18,305 bases of DNA, taken from assembly GCA_030751755.1 (NCBI GenBank), contig JASMFO010000039.1, positions 1 through 18,305 on the forward strand, written 5' to 3'. Shown here piece after piece: positions 1 to 6,819 of this stretch. The stretch is from Candidatus Woesearchaeota archaeon (lineage in GTDB: Archaea > Nanobdellota > Nanobdellia > Woesearchaeales > GW2011-AR4). The translations under genes were made by a program, and so were the position numbers. Below the pieces are notes generated by a model. That model saw nothing but the letters and a program-made list of their open reading frames with translations, was not told where the DNA came from and did not search any database. How positions within the stretch are numbered: the first letter of the stretch is position 1; each line of letters starts with the position of its first letter.

Positions 1-1
1 G

Positions 2-1033
2 GTCGGCTATCCAGAGTCATTGACAGACCCAAGCTATAAAGGCCAGATTTTATGCTTAACTTATCCATTAATAGGCAACTATGGAATTCCTAGTGAAGAA
101 AAAAACAATTTTGGCTTAAAAAAGCATTTTGAATCTTCTAAAATACATATACAAGGCTTAGTAATTTCTGATTATTCTTTTGATTATTCACATTGGAATG
201 CTAAAAAAAGCCTTGCTGAATGGCTTAAAGAGAACAATATTCCTGGAGTATTTGACATTGACACGCGCGAATTGACCAAAAAAATAAGGGAGAAAGGGGC
301 TATGCTAGGCAAGATTATAATTAATGATAATGAGGTTGAATTTTATAATCCCAATAAAGTTGACCTTGTTAGGGAAGTTACAATAAAAAATCCCATTATA
401 TACGACGCAATCAATAAAAATTCAATAATTAAAAAAATAAACAATGATAAAAATAATAAAATAAATGAAAAAAATAAGACTGTAATTCTAATCGATTGTG
501 GAGTTAAAAATAATATAATAATGTGCCTTCTGAAAAGAAATGTCAATGTAATAAGGGTTCCTTATGATTATGATTTCTTCAAATTTGATTTTGATGGCAT
601 TGTTATAAGCAATGGTCCTGGAGACCCTAAAATGTGTGACAGAACTATTGGCTATATCAGGAAAGCTATTGTTAAGGAAATACCAATCTTGGGTATATGC
701 TTAGGCAACCAAATACTTGCATTAGCTGCTGGTGCGGATACTTATAAGCTAAAATATGGCCACAGAAGCCAGAACCAGCCTTGCCTGATGAAAGACACAA
801 AAAGATGCTTCATAACAACACAAAACCACGGTTTTGCGGTTAATACAAAAACATTGACTTCTGACTGGGAGCCTTTGTTTACAAACATCAATGACAATAC
901 AAATGAAGGCCTTAAGCACAAAACAAAGCCTTTCTTTAGTTCGCAATTCCATCCAGAAGCAACTCCGGGTCCTGTTGATACTGAGTTTTTGTTTGATGAT
1001 TTTGTTAAAAAGTTAAAAAATGGAACCAATTAG
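2..1033 (+). CDS. carA: Carbamoyl-phosphate synthase small subunit, 5' partial
   Basis: Glutaminase subunit of carbamoyl-phosphate synthase: hydrolyses glutamine and passes ammonia to CarB for pyrimidine and arginine synthesis. The reading frame is open to the left edge and reads VGYPESLTDPSYKGQ, a conserved early segment, so roughly 38 N-terminal residues lie outside; the TTG at position 20 is internal, not the start. After the small-chain domain comes a class I glutamine amidotransferase domain. Its catalytic Cys is in GICLGNQ (TGC at 698-700), and the His/Glu pair is in FHPEATPGP near the end. The usual GICLGHQ reads GICLGNQ here, a non-catalytic change. Many segments (YPLIGNYGIP, TQNHGFAV, LFTN) resemble the glutaminase part of eukaryotic CAD more than E. 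coli CarA. The stop overlaps the next gene by 14 bases. Confidence 0.96.
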   Translation, partial: VGYPESLTDPSYKGQILCLTYPLIGNYGIPSEEKNNFGLKKHFESSKIHIQGLVISDYSFDYSHWNAKKSLAEWLKENNIPGVFDIDTRELTKKIREKGAMLGKIIINDNEVEFYNPNKVDLVREVTIKNPIIYDAINKNSIIKKINNDKNNKINEKNKTVILIDCGVKNNIIMCLLKRNVNVIRVPYDYDFFKFDFDGIVISNGPGDPKMCDRTIGYIRKAIVKEIPILGICLGNQILALAAGADTYKLKYGHRSQNQPCLMKDTKRCFITTQNHGFAVNTKTLTSDWEPLFTNINDNTNEGLKHKTKPFFSSQFHPEATPGPVDTEFLFDDFVKKLKNGTN

Positions 1034-1760
1034 TATTTTAATCATTGTTGTAGTATTTTTTACAGCCTCATTTTTTGGCTCATTGATAGGTGGAGGTGGT
1101 TTAATAACAGTTCCTACATTAATATTTATGGGGTTAAGTCCGCATATGGCTTTGGGGACTGGTAAAATAGGAGCAGTTGGAAATACTTCAGGAGCAGCAC
1201 TGGGTTATGGCCTGCAAAAAAAGATTGACTACAAGATGGGTTTTATTTTTATGGTTTTTGCTGCAACTGGTGCTATTTTTGGGGCTTTTACAGTCTTATC
1301 GATATCTGAAGAAATAGTGAAAAAAATCATTGGATTCGTCATGGTTCTCATTTCATTATATTTGCTGCTGAAAAAAGATACAGGAAAAAATACAGAAAAG
1401 GCAAAAAGAAATGTAGCTGTTTTTGCACTGTTTGCGCTTGCAAGCGGCCTCTATAGTGGGTTTTATGGACCGGGAATAGGAATAATAAACAGATTAGTAC
1501 TTTCAGCAGTTTTTTCATATACAATAATTAACAGCGCTGCCCTTTCAACTTTTTCCAATACTGTTACAAACCTTATTTCCTTAATTATATTTTCATTGTT
1601 AGGTGCAGTTCAGTTTGTACTTTTTATTCCAATAATCTTATCATCATTCGTCGGAGCATACTTAGGCTCAAAATACGCAGTAAAAATAGGCAATGTAAAT
1701 GTAAAAAGGTTATTACTTGGTGTAGCAGTTATCATGGCAATAAAATTATTGTTTTTTTAA
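1020..1760 (+). CDS. TauE/SafE (TSUP) family membrane permease
   Basis: A 246-residue, almost wholly hydrophobic protein with about eight membrane segments in two repeated halves. The first half has the family signature GGGGLITVPTLIFMGLSP followed by ALGTGKIGAVGNTSGA; the second repeats the pattern around GFYGPGIGI and STFSNTVTNL. The family moves sulfite, sulfoacetate or other small organosulfur or organic anions across the cytoplasmic membrane, but the substrate cannot be read from sequence. Its ATG lies inside the last codons of carA (14-base overlap) and its stop is one base from the carB ATG, so the three genes are almost certainly one transcript and may be translationally coupled. A permease inside a carAB operon is unusual; a direct role in carbamoyl phosphate metabolism is not shown. 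Confidence 0.88.
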   Translation: MEPISILIIVVVFFTASFFGSLIGGGGLITVPTLIFMGLSPHMALGTGKIGAVGNTSGAALGYGLQKKIDYKMGFIFMVFAATGAIFGAFTVLSISEEIVKKIIGFVMVLISLYLLLKKDTGKNTEKAKRNVAVFALFALASGLYSGFYGPGIGIINRLVLSAVFSYTIINSAALSTFSNTVTNLISLIIFSLLGAVQFVLFIPIILSSFVGAYLGSKYAVKIGNVNVKRLLLGVAVIMAIKLLFF

Positions 1761-1761
1761 A

Positions 1762-4700
1762 ATGGAGAAACCCAAAAAAATTTTAGTGCTTGGAAGCGGA
1801 AGCTTGAAAATTGGTGAAGCGGGAGAATTTGACTACTCTGGAAGCCAGTGCCTTAAGGCTTTGAGGGAAGAAGGGATCAAAACAGTTTTAGTAAATCCGA
1901 ATATTGCTACAATCCAGACTAGCAAAGGAATGGCAGATAAAATTTATTTTCTTCCTGTAACTCCTTACTTTGTTGAGCAGGTAATAAAAAAAGAAAAACC
2001 TGATGGAATAATGCTTGCATTTGGCGGACAAACCGCGCTAAATTGTGGTGTAGAGCTAAATGATAATGGAATTCTAAAAAAATATAATGTTAAAGTTTTG
2101 GGAACTTCTGTTGGAGCTATAAAAGAGACAGAGGACAGGCATTTATTCAAGAAAAAACTTGCAGAGATTGATGTTGAAGTTCCCGAAAGTGAAGCAATTA
2201 CAAGCATAAATGAAGGCCTTAAAGTTGCTCAAAAAATAAAATATCCGGTAATGGCAAGGATTGCGTATGCTCTTGGAGGACAAGGTTCTGGAATAGCCTA
2301 CAATGAGGAAGAGCTTAAGGAGATACTAGCAAGGGCATTTTCTTACTCAAAACAAATCTTAATTGAAAAATACCTCGGAGGATGGAAAGAAATAGAATAT
2401 GAAGTAGTAAGAGATTCTTATGACAATTGCATTACTGTATGTAACATGGAAAACTTTGATCCAATGGGGATACATACTGGAGAAAGCATTGTTGTTGCAC
2501 CATCCCAAACACTAACAAATTCTGAATATCATAAATTGAGAGGGATTGCAATAAGAGTTATAAGACACTTAGGCATTGTTGGAGAATGCAATATACAATA
2601 TGCATTGGATCCTGAATCAGAAGATTATAGAATTATAGAAGTCAATGCGCGTTTAAGTAGAAGCTCTGCTTTAGCATCAAAAGCAACCGGCTATCCATTA
2701 GCTTTCATTGCTGCAAAACTTGCTTTAGGCTATTCTTTGACAGAAATTGATAATTCTATAACTAAAACAACAAAAGCGTGTTTTGAGCCTGCTCTCGATT
2801 ATATTGTGATAAAGATACCTCGGTGGGATATGGAGAAATTCAAGAAAGTCAAGTTTCAGCTTGGCAGCGAAATGAAATCAGTAGGAGAGGTTATGGCTAT
2901 AGGAAGAAAATTTGAGGAAGTTCTGCAAAAGGCATTGAGGATGTTAGGCGTAGGTTTGCATGGATTGGTTTATAAAAATGCAAAAATAAACGGCAATATC
3001 GATTCTGAATTAAAAAATCCTACTGATAAACGGGTAATTGTAATTGCAGAAGCAATAAAAAAAAGTTACTCAATTGATAAAATTTATTCTTTAAGCAAAA
3101 TAGACAAATGGTTTTTATATAAAATAAAGAATATTGTAGAGACAGAAAAAGAGATTAAAAAATGCAAAATAAATTCCTTATCAAAAGAGCTTTTAAGATT
3201 GGCCAAGCAACAAGGCTTTTCTGATTTTCAGATTGCAAGGTTATTACTTAAGGATTCGGACTATGAAAAAAATATGCTAGCAGTTAGAGAATTAAGAAAA
3301 AAATATAACATACTGCCTTTTGTAAAGCAGATAGATACTTTAGCTGCAGAATATCCTGCAAAGACAAATTACCTTTACATGACTTATAATGGGAGCAGGG
3401 ATGATATCCAGTTTGACAATAAAAATTCTGTTGTTGTTTTAGGCTCAGGGGCTTATAGGATTGGAAGTTCTGTGGAATTTGACTGGTGCTGTGTTAATGC
3501 AGTTCTAACCTTAAAGAATTTGAATTATAAAACTATAATGATAAATTATAACCCTGAGACAGTCTCAACAGATTATGATATTTGTGACAGGCTTTACTTT
3601 GAGGAAATGAGTTTTGAGCGTGTTTTGGATATTTATGAAAAAGAAATGTCACTGGGGATGATAATATCAATGGGCGGCCAGATACCAAACAACTTGGCAA
3701 TGAAACTGTACAGGAAAAAAGTAAAAATTCTTGGCACAAGCCCATTAAGCATAGACAATGCAGAGGACAGGCATAAATTCTCAAAACTATGCGACAAATT
3801 AAATGTAGACCAGCCAGAATGGACTGAGACAACTTCAATAAGAGATGCAGAAAAATTTGCTAATCGCGTTAAATATCCTGTTTTGATAAGGCCGAGCTAT
3901 GTTCTTTCTGGCGCTGCAATGTCTGTAGCATTTAATGATAAAGACCTCAAAAAATATCTGGAAAAAGCTACTGAATTGAGCAAAGAACATCCAGTTGTTA
4001 TAAGCAAATTCATTACAAATGCAAAAGAGATTGAGATAGATGCTGTTGCTTACAAAGGCAGGATTTTGATTTATGCAATTTCCGAGCATGTTGAAAATGC
4101 CGGAGTGCATTCAGGAGATGCAACTATGGTCTTGCCTCCGCAATTTACTTATATAGAAACAACAAGGAAGATAAAAGAAACTGCGAAGAAAATTGCTTCT
4201 GCTTTAACTATTACGGGTCCTTTTAACATACAATTCATAGCAAAAAGCAATGAAATCAAGGTTATTGAATGTAATCTGCGCAGTTCTAGAAGCTTTCCCT
4301 TTGTATCAAAAGTCACTAAATATAATTTCATAGATAAAGCAACTAAAGCGATGCTGGGGTTTGAGGAAAAAGGCAGCTACAATACAATTGATTTGGATTA
4401 TGTTGGCGTCAAAGCCCCCCAGTTTTCTTTTTCAAGATTGCATGGTGCTGATCCTGTTTTGGGTGTGGAAATGGCATCTACTGGAGAAGTTGCATGCTTG
4501 GGAGAAAATATAAATGAGGCTTTTTTGAAAAGTTTGCTGGCAGTTGGTTTTGTCATGCCCAAGAAAAATGTTCTGTTATCTACTGGACCTGTTAAGAGTA
4601 AAGCTTATTTGTTAGAAAGCATACGCAAATTAGAACAAAAAGGTTATAATTTATATGCGACAAAAGGTACTGGCAATTTTTATAAGAATAATGGGGTAAA

Positions 4701-4965
4701 TATGAAAATCCTGCATTGGCCTCTTGAAAAAAAAGAGCCTAATGTTTTGACTTACCTTAAGGAAAGAAAAATTGATTTGGTCATCAATATCCCAAAAAGT
4801 TTTGAAGAAGAAGAGCTTGAGAATGATTATTTAATCAGGAGAAATGCAGTTGACTTTAACATTCCATTATTGACAAACGAGCAGAACACGAAATTGTTTA
4901 TTGAATCCATTTCTAAATTAAAGATAGAAGATTTAGAGATTAAGGATTGGAAAGAGTATGAGTAA
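1762..4965 (+). CDS. carB: Carbamoyl-phosphate synthase large subunit, CAD/eukaryote-like
   Basis: Synthesises carbamoyl phosphate from bicarbonate, ATP and the ammonia made by CarA. The 1067 residues match the usual length (E. coli about 1073). Order: first pre-ATP-grasp and ATP-grasp half (about 1-400), helical oligomerisation region (about 400-550), second half starting at VVVLGSGAYRIGSSVEFDW (from about 556), and an MGS-like allosteric domain from about residue 934 to the end. Both ATP-grasp halves look intact. The wording is that of eukaryotic CPS II: GSLKIGEAGEFDYSGSQ, VNARLSRSSALASKATGYPL, NLRSSRSFPFVSK, AISEHVENAGVHSGDAT. E. coli-type CarB instead has RAARTVPFVSKATG in the second half. 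It is the last gene of the operon, with 11 bases to the convergent gene downstream. Confidence 0.97.
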   Translation: MEKPKKILVLGSGSLKIGEAGEFDYSGSQCLKALREEGIKTVLVNPNIATIQTSKGMADKIYFLPVTPYFVEQVIKKEKPDGIMLAFGGQTALNCGVELNDNGILKKYNVKVLGTSVGAIKETEDRHLFKKKLAEIDVEVPESEAITSINEGLKVAQKIKYPVMARIAYALGGQGSGIAYNEEELKEILARAFSYSKQILIEKYLGGWKEIEYEVVRDSYDNCITVCNMENFDPMGIHTGESIVVAPSQTLTNSEYHKLRGIAIRVIRHLGIVGECNIQYALDPESEDYRIIEVNARLSRSSALASKATGYPLAFIAAKLALGYSLTEIDNSITKTTKACFEPALDYIVIKIPRWDMEKFKKVKFQLGSEMKSVGEVMAIGRKFEEVLQKALRMLGVGLHGLVYKNAKINGNIDSELKNPTDKRVIVIAEAIKKSYSIDKIYSLSKIDKWFLYKIKNIVETEKEIKKCKINSLSKELLRLAKQQGFSDFQIARLLLKDSDYEKNMLAVRELRKKYNILPFVKQIDTLAAEYPAKTNYLYMTYNGSRDDIQFDNKNSVVVLGSGAYRIGSSVEFDWCCVNAVLTLKNLNYKTIMINYNPETVSTDYDICDRLYFEEMSFERVLDIYEKEMSLGMIISMGGQIPNNLAMKLYRKKVKILGTSPLSIDNAEDRHKFSKLCDKLNVDQPEWTETTSIRDAEKFANRVKYPVLIRPSYVLSGAAMSVAFNDKDLKKYLEKATELSKEHPVVISKFITNAKEIEIDAVAYKGRILIYAISEHVENAGVHSGDATMVLPPQFTYIETTRKIKETAKKIASALTITGPFNIQFIAKSNEIKVIECNLRSSRSFPFVSKVTKYNFIDKATKAMLGFEEKGSYNTIDLDYVGVKAPQFSFSRLHGADPVLGVEMASTGEVACLGENINEAFLKSLLAVGFVMPKKNVLLSTGPVKSKAYLLESIRKLEQKGYNLYATKGTGNFYKNNGVNMKILHWPLEKKEPNVLTYLKERKIDLVINIPKSFEEEELENDYLIRRNAVDFNIPLLTNEQNTKLFIESISKLKIEDLEIKDWKEYE

Positions 4966-4976
4966 ATAATATTTAT

Positions 4977-5963
4977 TTAACGAGCTGATTTATGAAATTT
5001 AAGATCCCTTAATCCTATAAAAAATTCATTAAATGCATCTTGTAATGATTTCAAATAGTCTGGATCTGGCTCAAATAATAGTTCTCCTTCTGCACGATTT
5101 TTTTCAAGTCCATGATGGCCTACTATTTCCATAGAAAAAACTTGATATCCTGCCGCAAGATCAGCATACTTTCTGTGGGCTAATTGAAACCTAGGTGATG
5201 CTACTTGGCGTTCTTGAACTCTTAAACCATAATCTCTAAAGTGATTTTTTATATATTGTATAAGTTCTGGAGAACAGGATATATTTTCTTCAGTGATAGT
5301 GTCTTTACTTGTCATAAGATACAAATGTGGTGTCCCTTTTTCGTCTAGTGATGGCGGATCTAAAGGTTTTCCAACAAGATAAGCCCCTAAATGATGCCCT
5401 TTCTGCACAGTTGAAGTTTCATTTGCCCAAATTGAATGTACATCAAAGAGGACTGCAGTTTCATATTTTTCGCGGGCTTTTGCCATAGCGTCATTAACTG
5501 CTAAATTTAAAGGGTCATAACCTACTTTCATTAAATTTTCAAATTCTTCATACGAGTAAGGGTGCGTTAACATTCTTTCAATATTATCAGGATGTGAAGC
5601 AATGGTAGCATTCCATATAAGCCCCTGAGATTTTGGATCTATATCACCACCTTCAACAGACATAGAGTCATAATCAGTCCTACCCCTGTTTACATCAACG
5701 ACAGCCCTGGCCAGTTCTGTCCATATTATATAAGCATCATCACGCTCACGAACCCCTATTACTTCAGGGACAGAATGATCAGAACCAGTAACTACAGTCT
5801 TTCTAACATCTTCCCTAGAAAGATCTAAATGATGTGAAACTGCATCATATTCTAATCCACTATGGGGAAGTAATAGAACTAAAGGAGAACTCGAGCTTGG
5901 CGGAGTCCTTCTGACAAACTCATTTAAATTTTTAGTTCTAGATGTATAATTGGACATACTCAT
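4977..5963 (-). CDS. N-formylglutamate amidohydrolase family protein
   Basis: A 328-residue cytoplasmic hydrolase of the N-formylglutamate amidohydrolase (FGase/HutG-type) family, which are zinc-dependent and cleave N-formyl or similar acylated amino acids. Family landmarks are visible: LLLPHSG (His34), RAVVDVNRGRTDYD (about 86-99), THPYSYEEF (about 133-141) and VLFDVHSIW (about 171-179, Asp174 and His176). No signal peptide or membrane segment. The start has no Shine-Dalgarno; ATGs for Met1 and Met3 both fit, and a TATA-like element lies about 49 bases upstream (6009-6016). The gene stands alone, convergent with carB, with no histidine-degradation genes nearby. It uses more CGN arginine codons and looks less A+T-rich than its neighbours, so recent acquisition is possible. 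Exact substrate unknown. Confidence 0.75.
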   Translation of the reverse strand: MSMSNYTSRTKNLNEFVRRTPPSSSSPLVLLLPHSGLEYDAVSHHLDLSREDVRKTVVTGSDHSVPEVIGVRERDDAYIIWTELARAVVDVNRGRTDYDSMSVEGGDIDPKSQGLIWNATIASHPDNIERMLTHPYSYEEFENLMKVGYDPLNLAVNDAMAKAREKYETAVLFDVHSIWANETSTVQKGHHLGAYLVGKPLDPPSLDEKGTPHLYLMTSKDTITEENISCSPELIQYIKNHFRDYGLRVQERQVASPRFQLAHRKYADLAAGYQVFSMEIVGHHGLEKNRAEGELLFEPDPDYLKSLQDAFNEFFIGLRDLKFHKSAR

Positions 5964-6008
5964 TATTCAGTTAGGTAACATCTACTCTTTTTTAAACATA
6001 CTGGAAAA

Positions 6009-6063
6009 TATATAAATTATATAATTGGTTCATATACGCATAAAAACCCAAACCCTTATAAAA
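6009..6063. promoter_or_regulatory. Divergent promoter pair between FGase-like and PC4-like genes
   Basis: Two TATA-like elements are visible. TATATAAA at 6009-6016 reads TTTATATA on the minus strand, about 49 bases before the FGase-like ATG, predicting a leader of some 20 bases. TTATAAAA at 6056-6063 on the plus strand precedes the PC4-like gene and puts its start of transcription just before the GGTGAT ribosome binding site at 6085-6090. Assignments rest only on motif and spacing. Confidence 0.45.
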
Positions 6064-6096
6064 CAAATTCAAATTCTTTTAATTGGTGATTATGAA

Positions 6097-6333
6097 ATGG
6101 CATTTGACAAGAATTTAGACAAGGAATTGTTTTCAGAAACAAAAGAGTTTGAGACATCAAGGATAAAAGTAGGTGTTTATTCTTACAATGACGGGGAAAA
6201 GAAACTGCAAATTTCCAGAGAAAATTTAAACCAGGAAAATGCAGAATGGAAGTTTTCTAAGTTAGGAAGGATGTTTAAAGATGAGGTTGAAGCAGTAATT
6301 CCAATAATGCAGAAAGCTTTGGAGCATATGTAA
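6097..6333 (+). CDS. Small PC4-like conserved protein
   Basis: A 78-residue soluble protein starting MAFDKNLDKELFSETKEF. I place the start at 6097 because a perfect GGTGAT ribosome binding site (6085-6090) sits six bases upstream; an upstream in-frame start at 6025 would precede the TATA element and read through promoter-like sequence, and the ATG at 6092 is out of frame. The order of a basic beta strand (SRIKVGVYSY), a second strand (KKLQISREN), a Trp-Lys-Phe-Ser-Lys-Leu-Gly strand and a final long helix (DEVEAVIPIMQKALEHM) recalls the single-stranded-DNA-binding fold of transcriptional coactivator PC4. A role in transcription or DNA binding is inference from this pattern. No operon partner. 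Confidence 0.6.
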   Translation: MAFDKNLDKELFSETKEFETSRIKVGVYSYNDGEKKLQISRENLNQENAEWKFSKLGRMFKDEVEAVIPIMQKALEHM

Positions 6334-6383
6334 CCTCAGGCTTTTTCTCAATTTTTGTTTTTATATAATCTTTAAACAAAATA

Positions 6384-6391
6384 TTTAAATA
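6384..6391 (+). promoter_or_regulatory. TATA box of the 6416-6546 small-transcript locus
   Basis: TTTAAATA, the same motif that sits about 26 bases before several clear starts in this window. The predicted transcription start falls at about 6412-6418, exactly where the 28-codon ORF and the inverted-repeat-rich segment begin. Confidence 0.5.
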
Positions 6392-6415
6392 TAACCTATC
6401 TTATTATTTGTTTTA

Positions 6416-6502
6416 ATGGTACACACCAATAATAGACTTAATTGGTTTCTACATCCGGTTATGGTAGTGTGTACTGCATTTACCATTACTACCACCGTTT
6501 AG
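6416..6502 (+). CDS. 28-codon ORF, leader-peptide-like or membrane micropeptide
   Basis: The ORF begins MVHTNNRLNWFLHPVMVV and ends CTAFTITTTV. ATG lies about 28 bases after the centre of the TATA box, so a leaderless message is predicted. The C-terminal third is rich in Thr plus Ile/Val, like an amino-acid-sensing leader peptide, and the stop codon is followed after six bases by a 12-bp hairpin. The middle (WFLHPVMVVCTAF) is hydrophobic and could instead be a very short membrane segment. The DNA also folds well as RNA, so the ORF may be incidental. I do not recognise a family. Confidence 0.3.
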   Translation: MVHTNNRLNWFLHPVMVVCTAFTITTTV

Positions 6503-6546
6503 TTAACTTCTGATGTTCTTTAAATAAAATCTGTAAGGACATCAGA
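6418..6546 (+). ncRNA. Candidate structured RNA or attenuator leader
   Basis: Dense inverted repeats in an otherwise A+T-rich gap. GTACACAC (6419-6426) pairs with GTGTGTAC (6467-6474). Inside it CAAT (6427-6430) pairs with ATTG (6441-6444) and CTAC (6449-6452) with GTAG (6464-6467), giving a three-way-junction-like fold. TGGTAGT (6462-6468) can instead pair with ACTACCA (6488-6494), and ATGGTA (6461-6466) with TACCAT (6481-6486), so the folds are mutually exclusive. A 12-bp hairpin closes the segment. It matches no RNA class I can name (not tRNA, SRP RNA, RNase P, or box C/D by motif). Confidence 0.3.
6509..6546 (+). terminator. Strong hairpin after the 28-codon ORF
   Basis: TCTGATGTTCTT (6509-6520) pairs with AAGGACATCAGA (6535-6546): 12 consecutive pairs with one G-U wobble, and a 14-base A+T-rich loop. 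The bases after it are T-rich (TTTCTCT). It could act as a terminator, an attenuator or an RNA 3'-end stabiliser; archaeal termination relies mainly on the U-tract, so the role is uncertain. Confidence 0.4.
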
Positions 6547-6595
6547 TTTCTCTATAAAATTTTAACATGAATTTAAAATTTTTGAGGTGAAAAAA

Positions 6596-6688
6596 ATGTT
6601 TTGTATGAGAAAAGAAAGAAAAGAAAAAATTGAAGAGTTAGAGAGCATAGATATGGATGACAAAATGGAAGAGTTCAAAGACAAATAA
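6596..6688 (+). CDS. 30-aa highly charged small ORF
   Basis: Encodes a 30-residue peptide starting MFCMRKERKEKIEELESID and ending in a Lys/Asp-rich tail. A textbook GAGGTGA ribosome binding site (6584-6590) sits five bases before the ATG, and TATAAAA at 6553-6559 could be its promoter, making translation likely. Composition is Lys/Glu/Asp-dominated, helical, with no membrane segment and one Cys. It lies directly downstream of the leader-like hairpin, so it may be that element's regulated gene, or an independent micro-protein. No family recognised. Confidence 0.45.
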   Translation: MFCMRKERKEKIEELESIDMDDKMEEFKDK

Positions 6689-6776
6689 GATGCAAAAATA
6701 TAAATCCGATAAAATTTGGTACTTTCCAGTCCATCATAATCATCATTATACTAAATTTGATAATTGTTCCCAAAAG

Positions 6777-6813
6777 TTTAAATAATTCTTTACTTCTTGA
6801 TGTATTATTTAAA
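6777..6813. repeat. Perfect 10-bp inverted repeat upstream of rnhB
   Basis: TTTAAATAAT (6777-6786) is repeated inverted as ATTATTTAAA (6804-6813) with a 17-base spacer. Each arm contains a TATA-like core, so the repeat may be two facing promoters or a regulator site; the left arm is correctly placed to drive rnhB. Confidence 0.4.
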
Positions 6814-6819
6814 GAATAG

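Noticed and set aside
20..22. TTG at 20 as the start of carA
   Set aside because: The frame is open to the window edge and the residues before it (VGYPES) belong to the conserved CarA sequence.
6025..6096. Upstream start giving the PC4-like gene 102 residues
   Set aside because: It precedes the likely TATA box and the added residues look like translated promoter; ATG 6097 has a perfect GGTGAT.
6509..6546. Hammerhead-like or box C/D RNA because of CTGATG
   Set aside because: The remaining core (GAAA, or a box D CTGA with C' and D') is not found in correct order.
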